From contig JAMXLM010000036.1 of assembly GCA_024280995.1 (NCBI GenBank), forward strand, positions 33,850 to 97,849: a DNA stretch of 64,000 nucleotides. The letters run 5' to 3'. The translations under genes were made by a program, and so were the position numbers. Source of the stretch: Candidatus Dormiibacterota bacterium (lineage in GTDB: Bacteria; Chloroflexota; Dormibacteria; Dormibacterales; Dormibacteraceae). Under the pieces are notes generated by a model, which was not told the origin of the DNA, did no database searches, and saw only the letters and a program-made list of their open reading frames with translations. Within the stretch, counting starts at the first letter, position 1. Each line of letters opens with the position of its first letter. Shown piece by piece: positions 1 through 8,249 of the stretch.

Positions 1-2
1 CG

Positions 3-98
3 CTGAAGGCGGCGCTCCATGACTATGTGACCATCGGCGAATGCTGCCGCGTGCTGCGCGGCGTCTTCGGCGAATACCAACCTGGGGAGAACGTATGA
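3..98 (+). CDS. methylmalonyl-CoA mutase-type large subunit, C-terminal end (partial)
   Basis: Only the last 31 codons are in the window; the gene enters from the left and ends with TGA at 96-98. The tail has a helix with hydrophobic spacing, the pair CRVLRGVFGEYQ, then a short end. This matches the end of the catalytic subunit of B12-dependent acyl-CoA mutases and resembles the end of the complete mutase subunit at 16193-17836 ([13 protein letters not shown]). The stop overlaps the ATG of the next gene (ATGA). The neighbours pccB and sucCD fit a propionyl-CoA route. It would be a second mutase large subunit in this region; substrate (methylmalonyl-, isobutyryl- or ethylmalonyl-CoA) cannot be told from this fragment. 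Confidence 0.6.
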   Translation: MKAALHDYVTIGECCRVLRGVFGEYQPGENV

Positions 99-511
99 AC
101 CAACATCCCGCGGTCATCCCGATGATCGCCTACGAAAACGGTCCCGCGGCGATGGACTGGCTCATCGACGCATTCGGTTTTCGCGAGCGCGACCGCAGAG
201 TCGAGGACGGCCGGCTGACTCACGGCGATCTCGACACCGGCGGCGGCGGGATCGTGATGCTCGCCACCCCGTCCGTCCACTATCACGGACCCAAGCGGCA
301 CCGCGAGGAGTGCGAATCCGCGATGGCATGGCACGACGTCCCGTACATCATCGACGGCTACCTCGTCTACGTCGACGACGTCGACGCGCACTTCCAGAGG
401 GCGAAGGCCGCCGGGGCGACGATCCTCAGCGAGGTCGGCGGCGGAGAGAGCGGCAAGCGCTACCGAGCGGAAGACCTCGAAGGCCACCGCTGGATGTTCA
501 TCGAAAGGTGA
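95..511 (+). CDS. VOC (glyoxalase/PhnB-like) family protein
   Basis: 138 aa starting at ATG 95, which overlaps the upstream stop as ATGA; a longer in-frame reading from 41 would run inside the mutase gene and is rejected. The protein has the PhnB/bleomycin-resistance-like VOC pattern: an N-terminal AMDWLIDAFGF segment (residues about 18-28), a central beta hairpin, a DDVDAHFQRAKAAGA helix near residue 93-107 and a C-terminal GHRWMF strand. VOC proteins bind a metal and act on diverse small substrates. It sits between a mutase and pccB with four-base overlaps on both sides, a position where methylmalonyl-CoA epimerase is often found, but the sequence is not the usual epimerase type. Substrate unknown. 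Confidence 0.8.
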   Translation: MNQHPAVIPMIAYENGPAAMDWLIDAFGFRERDRRVEDGRLTHGDLDTGGGGIVMLATPSVHYHGPKRHREECESAMAWHDVPYIIDGYLVYVDDVDAHFQRAKAAGATILSEVGGGESGKRYRAEDLEGHRWMFIER

Positions 512-2028
512 CCACCCGCAAAGTCGACCCGCTCAACGAGCTCCGCCAGCGCAAATACCAGGCCGGCCATGGCGACGCGGAGGCGTTCAAGCGCCAGCAC
601 GCGAAGGGCAAGCTGACCGCCCGCGAGCGGATCTCGCGCCTGGTCGACCGCAACTCGTTCGAGGAGCTCGACCTTTTCGCGCGCCACGAGGGCGGCGTCC
701 CCGGAGATGGTGTCGTCACCGGCATGGCGAAGATCGACGGCCGCGACGTGATGGTGTTCAGCCACGACGCCAGCGTCTTCGGCGGTTCGCTCGGTGAGGT
801 CTTCGCGGAAAAGGTGATCAAGGTCATGGACCTGGCCGTGAGGAACCGGATCCCGATCATCGGCATCAACGACTCCGGCGGCGCGCGCATCCAGGAGGGT
901 GTGGTCTCGCTCGCGGGATATGCCGAGATCTTCTGGCGCAACGTCCAGGCCAGCGGGGTCGTGCCGCAGCTGAGCCTGATCCTGGGACCGTGCACGGGCG
1001 GAGCCGTTTATTCGCCGGCGATCACCGACTTCACCTTCATGGTCCACGGCGTCGGCTACATGTTCATCACCGGGCCGGAGGTGATTCGCGTCACCACGGG
1101 CGAGTCGGTCACGTTCGACTCGCTGGGCGGCGCCGAGGTCCACAACGTCAAGTCGGGCGTGGCGCACTTCCTGGCCGAGAGCGAGGACGAGTGCTTCGAC
1201 CAGGTCAGAAGGCTCTTCAAGTTCATACCGCAGAGCTGCGAGGACCAGCCACTTTCGCGCGAGCCCTCTGACGATCCCGAGCGCGAAGCCCCCTCCCTCG
1301 CGACGGTCATACCGGACAACCCGAAAGAGCCGTATGACATCAAAGACGTCATCACCGCGGTCGTGGACCACGCCGATTTCTTCGAGGTCCAGCCGTTCTA
1401 CGCCATGAACATGGTCGTCGGGTTTGCGCACCTCGACGGCAGGCCGGTCGGCGTCGTCGCCAATCAGCCGAAGGTGATGGCGGGCGCGCTCGACATCAAC
1501 GCGTCGGACAAGGCAGCGCGGTTCGTGCGCTTCTGCGACGCCTTCAACATCCCGCTCGTCACCTTCGTCGACGTGCCGGGATTCCTGCCTGGGACCGCGC
1601 AGGAGTACGGCGGCATCATCAGGCACGGTGCCAAGCTCCTCTACGCATTCAGCGAGGCGACCGTGCCGAAGCTGACGGTGATCACGCGCAAGGCTTACGG
1701 CGGCGCGTACTGCGTCATGTGCTCCAAGCACATCAGAGCCGACTTCAACGTCGCGTGGCCGACGGCCGAGATCGCGGTGATGGGGCCCGAAGGCGCCGTC
1801 AACATCCTCTACCGCCGCGAGCTGGCCGCGGGCACCTCGCAGCGGGCCGAGCTGGTCGACGAGTACACCGAGCGGTTCGCCAACCCGTTCATCGCCGCCG
1901 AGCGAGGATACATCGACGACGTGATCGAGCCCGGGCGCACGCGGGGTGAGCTGATCCGCGCGCTTCGCATCGCGATGCGCAAGGAGCGGACACGGAGCCC
2001 ACGCTGGCACGGCAACATCCCGCTGTGA
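508..2028 (+). CDS. pccB: propionyl-CoA/acyl-CoA carboxylase, carboxyltransferase beta subunit
   Basis: 506 aa from GTG 508, overlapping the VOC stop (GTGA). The N-terminus has the typical LRQRKYQAGHGD and KLTARERI segments; the N-terminal crotonase-like domain carries NDSGGARIQEGV and GGAVYSPAITDF, and the C-terminal domain carries DVPGFLPG and KAYGGAYCVM. These are hallmarks of the biotin-dependent carboxyltransferase beta chain, which moves carboxyl from biotin to propionyl-CoA (or another short acyl-CoA). Length is normal for PccB (about 510-540). The biotin carboxylase/carrier subunit is not in the window. Placement next to a B12 mutase and before sucCD supports propionyl-CoA as substrate. 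It overlaps the next gene by GTGA. Confidence 0.93.
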   Translation: MTTRKVDPLNELRQRKYQAGHGDAEAFKRQHAKGKLTARERISRLVDRNSFEELDLFARHEGGVPGDGVVTGMAKIDGRDVMVFSHDASVFGGSLGEVFAEKVIKVMDLAVRNRIPIIGINDSGGARIQEGVVSLAGYAEIFWRNVQASGVVPQLSLILGPCTGGAVYSPAITDFTFMVHGVGYMFITGPEVIRVTTGESVTFDSLGGAEVHNVKSGVAHFLAESEDECFDQVRRLFKFIPQSCEDQPLSREPSDDPEREAPSLATVIPDNPKEPYDIKDVITAVVDHADFFEVQPFYAMNMVVGFAHLDGRPVGVVANQPKVMAGALDINASDKAARFVRFCDAFNIPLVTFVDVPGFLPGTAQEYGGIIRHGAKLLYAFSEATVPKLTVITRKAYGGAYCVMCSKHIRADFNVAWPTAEIAVMGPEGAVNILYRRELAAGTSQRAELVDEYTERFANPFIAAERGYIDDVIEPGRTRGELIRALRIAMRKERTRSPRWHGNIPL

Positions 2029-2519
2029 TCGTTCTGCGGCAGTGGGCAGATGGGGACTGGCCGCTGCTGGTGCGGCTCAACGCGCCGGAGATGACTGAAC
2101 ACCTGGGTGGGCCCGAGTCCGAGGCTGCACTCAGCGCGCGCCACAAGCGGTACGTGGCGTCAGCCGAAAGCCCGCTCGTTCACTCGCTGGCCGCCGTGCT
2201 CGAGCCCGAGGGTGTTGCGGTAGGCAGCATCAGCCTGTGGGAGCGGGAGTGGCAGGGCATGCCCGTCTACGAGATGGGGTGGGCCATCCTGCCCGAGTAC
2301 CAGGGTCGGGGCCTCGCCACGGCCGCCGTGAAGGAGTGCGTCGAGCTGGCGCGCGGGCTGGGCCGGCGCAGCGAGGTGCACGCCTTTCCTTCGGTTGAGA
2401 ACGTCCCGTCCAACGCGATCTGCCGCAAGGCCGGATTCGAACTGATCGGCCCTGTCAATTTCGAGTACCCGAAGGGCCACTGGATGGACTGCAACGACTG
2501 GCGCCTGAGCCTCGGCTAA
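2025..2519 (+). CDS. GNAT family N-acetyltransferase
   Basis: 164 aa from GTG 2025, overlapping the pccB stop. The core acetyl-CoA binding region is visible as WAILPEYQGRGLATAAVKE (about residues 86-104; Q-x-x-G-x-G/A motif), followed by the fourth strand and helix NVPSNAICRKAGFELIG, the usual N-x-x-S/A...GF ending. This is the RimJ/RimL-like layout that acetylates amino groups of small molecules or proteins; the substrate is not predictable. It is translationally coupled to pccB but may simply be a passenger of the operon. Confidence 0.85.
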   Translation: MIVLRQWADGDWPLLVRLNAPEMTEHLGGPESEAALSARHKRYVASAESPLVHSLAAVLEPEGVAVGSISLWEREWQGMPVYEMGWAILPEYQGRGLATAAVKECVELARGLGRRSEVHAFPSVENVPSNAICRKAGFELIGPVNFEYPKGHWMDCNDWRLSLG

Positions 2520-2536
2520 TAGACTTGACGCTGTAA

Positions 2537-2821
2537 ATGCCGACACAAGACGCCCAGGGCCGCTGGATCTCCGACGACGGAACGCAGTACTGGGACGGGA
2601 CGGCCTGGCGGCCGACCGGCACGGCGCCGAGGCGCGGCGGCATATCGGCGGTGCCCGCGGTTCTGATCGGGTGCGGCTTCGCCCTCGTGATCGTGCTCGT
2701 GCTGGCGATTGGACTCGGAGTCTTCATCGTCACCAACGCGGACTTCCAGCGTGGGTTCTGCAACGGCTACACGAGCAGCGACCAGAACCTGACCTGCCCA
2801 TTCCACCCGTCCTCGCCCTGA
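2537..2821 (+). CDS. small membrane protein with DUF2510-like WDG motif
   Basis: 94 aa from ATG 2537. The N-terminal 30 residues hold the repeat-like motif GRWISDDGTQYWDGTAW, typical of DUF2510-type segments seen at the ends of actinobacterial membrane proteins. One hydrophobic helix follows (about residues 39-66), and a short Cys-containing tail (FCNGY, LTCPF) would lie outside if the N-terminus is cytoplasmic. A TAGACT hexamer lies 11 bases before the start. Function unknown. Confidence 0.7.
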   Translation: MPTQDAQGRWISDDGTQYWDGTAWRPTGTAPRRGGISAVPAVLIGCGFALVIVLVLAIGLGVFIVTNADFQRGFCNGYTSSDQNLTCPFHPSSP

Positions 2822-2822
2822 C

Positions 2823-3965
2823 GTGAAGCTGCTCGAGTACCAGGCCAAGGAGGTGCTCGCCTCCCTTGGGATCGCGATCCCGCCGGGCATGGTCGCCCGC
2901 ACGCCGGAGGAGGCCGCCCAGGCGTTCGAGAAGCTCGGGCCGATCGCCGTTAAGGCGCAGGTGCCTGTAGGCGGGCGCGGCAAAGCCGGCGGCATCAAGC
3001 TCGCGAAGTCGGCCGACGAGGCTCGCCACGCGGCCGAGCAGATCATCGGCATGGACATCAAGGGCTTCAAGGTGCCCCTTGTCTACTGCGAGGCGGCGCT
3101 CGACATCGGGCGCGAGATCTACCTCGGCTTCACGGTCGACCGCGACGCGCGCGCCAACATCCTGATGCTGTCCGCGAAGGGTGGGATGGAGATCGAGCAG
3201 GTCGCCGAGGAATCACCGGACTCGATCGCGCGCCTTTACCCGAACCCATGGCGCGGCCCCCTCGACTTCGAGCTCACGCAGCTCGTGTACGACGCGGAGC
3301 TGGCCGACATCGCCAGGCCGCTGTCGTCGCTGATCAGGAAGCTGTACCGCGCGATCCCCGATTACGACGCGCTCACCGCCGAGATCAACCCGCTGGTCGT
3401 CACCAGGAGCGGCGACGTCATCGCCGGCGACGCCAAGCTCGAGATCGACGACAACGCGATGTGGCGGCACAAACACCTCGAAGAGAGGTACGGCTCGGTG
3501 CTGGAGGGCGATCCCTACGAGGTCGAGGCGAAGAAGCGTCACCTCACCTACGTCTCGCTTGACGGCGACATCGGGATCATCGGCAACGGCGCGGGCCTGT
3601 GCATGGGCACGCTGGACCTGGTGCAGCGTGCCGGAGGCAAGCCGGCGAACTTCTGCGACATCGGCGGTGGGGCCAAGGCCGAGGTCGTCGAGAACGCGCT
3701 CGCGGTGATCCTCATGAACCCGAAGGTGAAGGGCGTGCTCATCAACGTGTTCGGGGGCATCACGCGTGGCGACGAGGTCGCTCGTGGGGTGGTCACGGCC
3801 CGCGACAACCTGAACATGAAGCTCCCGCTCGTCGTGCGAATGAGCGGCACGAACGAGGAGGAGGGACGCGAGATCCTCGAGCAGCACGGCATCGAGCCAG
3901 GCGTCAGCGGGTGGGAGGCGGCGAAGAAGATCGTGGAGCTGACCAAGGCTGGGGCGACGGCGTGA
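2823..3965 (+). CDS. sucC: succinyl-CoA synthetase (ADP-forming), beta subunit
   Basis: 380 aa from GTG 2823. It begins with MKLLEYQAKEVLASLGI, the standard SucC N-terminus, has the ATP-grasp region (KAQVPVGGRGKAGGIKLAKS), ALTAEINPLVV and the CoA-ligase part with FCDIGGGAKAEVVENAL and NVFGGITRGDEVA. With SucD it interconverts succinyl-CoA and succinate with nucleotide triphosphate formation in the TCA cycle and as the exit of the methylmalonyl-CoA route. Length is normal. It overlaps sucD by GTGA. Confidence 0.96.
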   Translation: MKLLEYQAKEVLASLGIAIPPGMVARTPEEAAQAFEKLGPIAVKAQVPVGGRGKAGGIKLAKSADEARHAAEQIIGMDIKGFKVPLVYCEAALDIGREIYLGFTVDRDARANILMLSAKGGMEIEQVAEESPDSIARLYPNPWRGPLDFELTQLVYDAELADIARPLSSLIRKLYRAIPDYDALTAEINPLVVTRSGDVIAGDAKLEIDDNAMWRHKHLEERYGSVLEGDPYEVEAKKRHLTYVSLDGDIGIIGNGAGLCMGTLDLVQRAGGKPANFCDIGGGAKAEVVENALAVILMNPKVKGVLINVFGGITRGDEVARGVVTARDNLNMKLPLVVRMSGTNEEEGREILEQHGIEPGVSGWEAAKKIVELTKAGATA

Positions 3966-4822
3966 GCATCCTTCTCGACCGCGACACGAAGGTGATCGTC
4001 CAGGGGATCACGGGCCGCGAAGGCGGTTTCCACACGGAGCAGATGCAGTCACTTGGCACCAACGTCGTGGGCGGCACCAGCCCGGGCAAGGGCGGGACCA
4101 CACACCTGGGTGTCCCGGTGTTCAACACGGTCGCGGACGCCGTGCAGGAGACCGGCGCGACAGCCACCGGAATCTTCGTCCCGGCCCCGTTTGCCGCCGA
4201 CGCGATCATGGAGGCGGCCGCCGCTGGAATCACGCTGATCGTCTGCATCACCGAGGGCATCCCGATCCAGGACATGATCCGGGTGAAGGACTTCCTTCGT
4301 GGGTACCCGCAGGCGCGCCTGATCGGAGCGAACTGCCCGGGCCTGATCACTCCCGGCCAGGCCAAGATCGGGATCATCCCGCAGCGCATCACGTCGTCGG
4401 GCCATGTCGGGCTTGTCTCCCGCAGCGGCACGCTGACCTACGAGGTGGCCTCGGCCCTCTCTGCCGCCGGAATGGGGCAGTCGACCATCGTCGGGATCGG
4501 CGGCGACCCCGTCCTCGGATTGACGTTCCGCGACGTCGTCGAGCTGTTCGAGAAGGACCACGACACTACTCACCTCGTCCTGATCGGTGAGATCGGCGGA
4601 AGCGACGAGGAGCACGCGGCCGAGCTGCTCGCGAAAGGCACGCGGCTCAAGGCGGTCGCATTCATCTCCGGGCGAACCGCCCCGGAAGGCAAGCGGATGG
4701 GTCACGCCGGCGCCATCATTTCGGGTAACCGTGGCACCGCCAAGAGCAAGGAAGAGGCGTTCCACAAGGCCGGCGTCCAGGTCGCCGAGACGACGGACGA
4801 CATCGTGGGGATGCTGAGTTGA
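3962..4822 (+). CDS. sucD: succinyl-CoA synthetase (ADP-forming), alpha subunit
   Basis: 286 aa from GTG 3962, overlapping the sucC stop; a longer open frame to 3599 lies inside sucC and is not used. The N-terminal CoA-binding Rossmann domain has QGITGREGGFHTEQM and GTSPGKGG; the phosphorylated histidine is in KRMGHAGAIISG near residue 240. It forms the alpha subunit that carries phosphate between succinyl-CoA and the nucleotide held by SucC. Length and order match the sucCD pairs of most bacteria. Confidence 0.96.
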   Translation: MSILLDRDTKVIVQGITGREGGFHTEQMQSLGTNVVGGTSPGKGGTTHLGVPVFNTVADAVQETGATATGIFVPAPFAADAIMEAAAAGITLIVCITEGIPIQDMIRVKDFLRGYPQARLIGANCPGLITPGQAKIGIIPQRITSSGHVGLVSRSGTLTYEVASALSAAGMGQSTIVGIGGDPVLGLTFRDVVELFEKDHDTTHLVLIGEIGGSDEEHAAELLAKGTRLKAVAFISGRTAPEGKRMGHAGAIISGNRGTAKSKEEAFHKAGVQVAETTDDIVGMLS

Positions 4823-5250
4823 GCTACATGCCCATCGCGGTCCACCGGGCGATGCCCACCGACCGCTTGCGCGACGCAGGGATCTTCTTGTTCCTGGTCG
4901 GCTGGATGCTCTACACGCGGATCTATTTCATCCTCCACGCCGCACACATCGCCGCCCCGGTCTGCCCGTTCTACTTCATCACTGGCCACCCCTGCCCGTT
5001 CTGCGGCGGGACAAGGTCCTTCGCCTACATGTGGCAGGGCGACCTGTCGGACTCGGTGCGGCTGTTCCCCCTCGGACCGCTTTTCTTCGCGGGCACCGTC
5101 GCCGGCGCGACCGGGCTTGCGGCCGGTTCGATCACCGGCCGGACATGGACGCCAAGGCTGACTTCGAGGCAGTGGACGCTGCTCGGAATCTTCGTAGGCA
5201 GCGCGATCGCGATCAGCTGGGCGCTGAAGGTGTTCGTCCTCGGGAACTAG
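4819..5250 (+). CDS. DUF2752 family membrane protein
   Basis: 143 aa if started at TTG 4819, which overlaps the sucD stop (TTGA); an ATG at 4828 is an alternative. Three hydrophobic segments are seen (about residues 18-40, 73-97, 118-140). The DUF2752 signature CPFYFITGHPCPFCGGTRS lies between the first and second helices, with the CPFCGGTRS core and a following aromatic-rich W-x-x-D segment. The family is made of small membrane proteins of unknown role. It is translationally coupled to sucD, but a metabolic link is not evident. Confidence 0.8.
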   Translation: MSYMPIAVHRAMPTDRLRDAGIFLFLVGWMLYTRIYFILHAAHIAAPVCPFYFITGHPCPFCGGTRSFAYMWQGDLSDSVRLFPLGPLFFAGTVAGATGLAAGSITGRTWTPRLTSRQWTLLGIFVGSAIAISWALKVFVLGN

Positions 5251-5260
5251 CGTCCGCCGT

Positions 5261-5731
5261 CTGGGGTCCGATGACTGGCAGCTCTACCGGCGCATCAGGC
5301 TCGCCGCACTCAAGGATGCTCCGTACGCCTACGGTTCGACCTACGAACGCGAAGCCGCCCAGGACGACCTGCTGTGGCGGCGACGGGTCACGGACCGGGT
5401 GCGTTTTCTGGCCGACGTCGACGGCGCCGCCGCGGGGACTGCAAGCGGCGGCGACGGTGAGTCGACCGGCGCGGCGGCATTGACCGCGATGTGGGTGGAT
5501 CCAGCGTTTCGACGCGCTGGCGTCGGCGACCTCCTCGTGAGGACGGTGGTCGAATGGGCGCGCGCCGAGGGCTACGACCGGCTGTTCCTATGGGTCACCG
5601 CCGTGAACCTCAACGCCGAGCGGCTCTACTCGCGGAACGGATTCCAGCGCGCCGGCGGCAGCCAGGAAGTGCGGCCGGGCGAGCTCGAGTTCGAGATGTC
5701 TCGGGCCCTTCACCCTAGGAGCCTTCGATGA
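5261..5731 (+). CDS. GNAT family N-acetyltransferase lacking a canonical start codon
   Basis: The acetyltransferase fold reads continuously from about 5252 (RRLGSDDWQLYRRIRLAALKDAPYAYG), through MWVDPAFRRAGVGDLLV (acetyl-CoA loop) to NLNAERLYSRNGF. In this frame the last stop is at 5225-5227 and no ATG, GTG or TTG occurs before GTG 5399, which would remove the first strand and two helices. CTG 5261, 10 bases after the stop of the DUF2752 gene, is the best candidate start (156 aa). A reader using only canonical starts would annotate 5399-5731 (110 aa). It overlaps the convergent hydrolase gene by 17 bases. Substrate unknown. Confidence 0.75.
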   Translation: MGSDDWQLYRRIRLAALKDAPYAYGSTYEREAAQDDLLWRRRVTDRVRFLADVDGAAAGTASGGDGESTGAAALTAMWVDPAFRRAGVGDLLVRTVVEWARAEGYDRLFLWVTAVNLNAERLYSRNGFQRAGGSQEVRPGELEFEMSRALHPRSLR

Positions 5732-6575
5732 ATCGGGCGATCGTCGGATAGACGTAGCCGGTCCTCGGCGCCGCGCTGCCCGGGTCGATCAGGTCGTGGG
5801 GCAGGCCGTCGGACTTCGGAAACTCGAAGGTCTCGACCTGCGTCCCGTGGGCGCGCCACGAATCGACGAGCCGGTACGTGAACCGGTTGTCGAGGCGCGG
5901 CTCGGCCGCGTTCGTGATGACGGCGATCGACCCCGCCCTGGGCGCCTGGAGGCGCGCGCTCCTCGTCAGGCGGCGGCCGCACTCGAACAGCGCCGCGTAG
6001 GCGTGAGTCGAGAAGCGTGGGTAGCCGTAAGGCGGGCCAAGCTTCTCTTTCAGGTTCCGGTTCCACCACATGTAGAAGTTCGGGAGTCGCTCCGCGCCCA
6101 GGCTCATTGCCGTCAGCGCCGGTCCGGGGATCGGCTTGAGGCCCAGCATCGGCGCGATCAGCACGGCGCGCTCGACGTCCGGACGCGACTGCGCGAGCAG
6201 GCCCGTCAGGATCGCGCCGAGTGACAGCCCGGCCACGGTGAGACTCTCACCCAACCCGGCGCCCACCTCCGCTGCCCGGTTGGCCACCGCCACCAGGTGA
6301 TCCGCGCGCAGCTCCGCGATCGACGTGTTCAGGCGGTCGGTGTAGCCGTGCCGTGGGTAGCGTGGAATGACGACGTTCCAGCCGCGTTCGAAGAACTCTT
6401 TGCCGAGGGCGTCCATCTGCTGAGGGCAGTTGGTGAACCCGTGGAGGAGCACCAGCGAGCGCGCCACCCGCCGGCCATGGGTGTACACACGCGTTCGGCA
6501 GAGCGGGTTGACGTTGGGCCCGTCGAGGTCCTGGATTCCCGCTGAAATCTGCATCGCATCGGCGTAGTCCGGCAC
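5715..6575 (-). CDS. alpha/beta hydrolase (serine lipase/esterase type)
   Basis: 286 aa from GTG 6575 (ATG 6554 is an alternative); codons upstream of this read antisense into the divergent acyl-CoA dehydrogenase. It shows SLVLLHGFTNCPQQMDAL (oxyanion region), IPRYPRHGYTDRL and the nucleophile elbow VAGLSLGAI (G-L-S-L-G), with a late GLPHDL that could hold the catalytic His and an earlier Asp/Glu. This layout fits the serine aminopeptidase/monoglyceride lipase branch of alpha/beta hydrolases. No signal peptide is visible. It is divergent from the dehydrogenase at 6586, suggesting lipid or ester breakdown, but the substrate is unknown. Confidence 0.85.
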   Translation of the reverse strand: MPDYADAMQISAGIQDLDGPNVNPLCRTRVYTHGRRVARSLVLLHGFTNCPQQMDALGKEFFERGWNVVIPRYPRHGYTDRLNTSIAELRADHLVAVANRAAEVGAGLGESLTVAGLSLGAILTGLLAQSRPDVERAVLIAPMLGLKPIPGPALTAMSLGAERLPNFYMWWNRNLKEKLGPPYGYPRFSTHAYAALFECGRRLTRSARLQAPRAGSIAVITNAAEPRLDNRFTYRLVDSWRAHGTQVETFEFPKSDGLPHDLIDPGSAAPRTGYVYPTIARFIEGS

Positions 6576-6585
6576 TATCTGTCCG

Positions 6586-7749
6586 ATGGATTTTGAACTG
6601 ACGCCGGAACAGGAGGCGATTCGGGACACCTGCCGCGACTTCGCGCGGGAGGTCATCGTCCCCGTCGCCGAAGGGCTGGACCGCGAGCACAGGTTCGGCT
6701 ACGACGTCGTCCGCCAGATGGGCGAGCTCGGCCTTTTCGGGCTGCCGTTCCCCGAGGAGGCGGGCGGTGCGGGCGGAGACTTTCTCTCCCTGTGCATCGC
6801 CATCGAGGAGATCTCGCGGGGCGACGCCGGGATCGGTATCACGCTCGAGGCGGCGGTGTCGCTGGGCTCGTCTCCCATCTATCAGTTCGGCACCAAAGAG
6901 CAGAAGGACCGCTGGCTGCCGGACCTCTTCGCCGGCCGCAAGCTCTGGTCGTTCGGCCTCACCGAGCCGGAGGCGGGCTCGGACGCCGGGGCGACGAAGA
7001 CCCGCGCGGAGCAGCGCGACGGCACGTGGGTCATCAACGGGGCGAAGCAGTTCATCACGAACTCCGGAACCGACATCTCGGCCGGAGTCACCGTCACCGC
7101 GGTTACCGGCCGGCAGAAAGACGGTGAGCCCGAGATAAGCGCCCTGATGGTCCCCTTCGGGACGAAGGGTTACCACGTCCTGCCGTCGTACCGGAAGCTC
7201 GGCTGGCATTCGTCCGACACCCATCCGCTTTCGTTCGACGACTGCGAGGTGCCGGCCGAGAACCTGCTGGGGGTGCGCGGTGGCGGCTACCGCCAGTTCC
7301 TGCACACGCTCACCGGAGGGCGCATCGCCATCGCGGCCCTCTCGGTTGGCGTGGCACAGGCATGCCTCGATGCGGCGCTCGCCTACGCGAAAGAGCGGCG
7401 GACGTTCGGCGAGCCTATCTCAAAGCACCAGGCGATCCAGTTCAAGCTCGCGGACATGGCGACGGAGACCGAGGTGGCCCGCACGATCGTCTATCGCGCG
7501 GCAGCCGCCTACGGCCAGGAAGGTGCCGAGACGAGCGACGAGGTGCGCCGGCTGGCGGCGATGTCCAAGCTCTACGCGTCCGAGGCGTCGAAACGGGCCG
7601 CGGACAATGCCTTGCAGATCCACGGGGGGTACGGCTTCATGGAGGACTATCCGGTTGCGCGCTACTGGCGCGACGTGAAGGTCAACGAGATCGGTGAGGG
7701 GACGTCCGAGGTGCAGCGGATGCTGATCGCTCGCCTCCTCGGGACCTGA
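6586..7749 (+). CDS. acyl-CoA dehydrogenase
   Basis: 387 aa from ATG 6586. It starts MDFELTPEQEAIRDTCRDFA and shows the family signatures FGLTEPEAGSDAG, GAKQFITNSG (FAD binding), RRTFGEPISKHQAIQFKLADM and the C-terminal QIHGGYGFMEDYPVARYWRD. The catalytic Glu is kept in EIGEGTSEVQ, though the usual I-Y-E-G is I-G-E-G. It oxidises acyl-CoA to 2-enoyl-CoA with FAD, passing electrons to ETF. It is the first of three closely spaced paralogues and is divergent from a lipase-like hydrolase. Chain-length preference is not predictable by eye. Confidence 0.93.
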   Translation: MDFELTPEQEAIRDTCRDFAREVIVPVAEGLDREHRFGYDVVRQMGELGLFGLPFPEEAGGAGGDFLSLCIAIEEISRGDAGIGITLEAAVSLGSSPIYQFGTKEQKDRWLPDLFAGRKLWSFGLTEPEAGSDAGATKTRAEQRDGTWVINGAKQFITNSGTDISAGVTVTAVTGRQKDGEPEISALMVPFGTKGYHVLPSYRKLGWHSSDTHPLSFDDCEVPAENLLGVRGGGYRQFLHTLTGGRIAIAALSVGVAQACLDAALAYAKERRTFGEPISKHQAIQFKLADMATETEVARTIVYRAAAAYGQEGAETSDEVRRLAAMSKLYASEASKRAADNALQIHGGYGFMEDYPVARYWRDVKVNEIGEGTSEVQRMLIARLLGT

Positions 7750-8245
7750 CCCACTCGACGACCTCCGTCTCCGGCGGCCGCATTCCCTCGGTGGTGTCCA
7801 CGCGCAGCACGGGACCTGCTAACGGCGGGACCCCGTAAACGTCGTTTGCCACCCGCTCACGCAGGTCTGGCAGGGCGTCGAGGCCGCGATGTCCGGGGTG
7901 CCGCTGCCCTATCCGCTCGACATATCGGCGCTCTAGCACGTCGATCGGGCAGTGGAGCTCGACCGCGAAAGTTTCGGCCTGCTCCGCGAGGTCGACGATC
8001 TCGCGCTGGCGACGGAAGAATGCTCCCTCGAGGATCAGCGCGTTGCCGGTGCGGAGCAGCTCCCGAGCGATGGCGAACTGGACGGCGAAAGCCGCTTCTC
8101 CGGCGCCCGCCTGGTCGGGAAGCTGCTCCATCAGAGCTTCCTTGATCGCGTCCTTCGAGATCACAGGCAGCCCGAGTGCCTGACTGAGCGCGCCGGCAAG
8201 CGTCGTCTTGCCGGATGCCGGCGGACCGGCGACTACGACCAGCAG
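7682..8245 (-). CDS. P-loop kinase (AAA_33/zeta-toxin-like) lacking a canonical start codon
   Basis: The frame carries a Walker A motif AGPPASGKTTLAGAL encoded at about 8185-8230, followed by VISKDAIKEAL, EGAFFRR and LHCPIDVLERRYVER, the layout of small-molecule kinases of the AAA_33/zeta-toxin/CPT type. In frame, the previous stop is at 8345-8347 and there is no ATG, GTG or TTG until GTG 8164, which would delete the P-loop. CTG 8245 (or 8242) right after the stop of the upstream propeller gene is the likely start, giving 187 aa. The 3' end overlaps the convergent dehydrogenase by 68 bases. Substrate unknown. Confidence 0.72.
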   Translation of the reverse strand: MLVVVAGPPASGKTTLAGALSQALGLPVISKDAIKEALMEQLPDQAGAGEAAFAVQFAIARELLRTGNALILEGAFFRRQREIVDLAEQAETFAVELHCPIDVLERRYVERIGQRHPGHRGLDALPDLRERVANDVYGVPPLAGPVLRVDTTEGMRPPETEVVEWVRSRGGERSASAAPRTSPHRSR

Positions 8246-8249
8246 CGGT

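Noticed and set aside
95-511. Calling the VOC protein methylmalonyl-CoA epimerase
   Set aside because: Position fits but the sequence lacks the usual epimerase start and metal-ligand pattern, so only the VOC family is assigned.
460-2010. 516-aa open frame on the - strand across pccB
   Set aside because: It is an antisense codon-bias shadow of a well-supported gene, with low-complexity Arg/Asp/Val composition and no recognisable motif.
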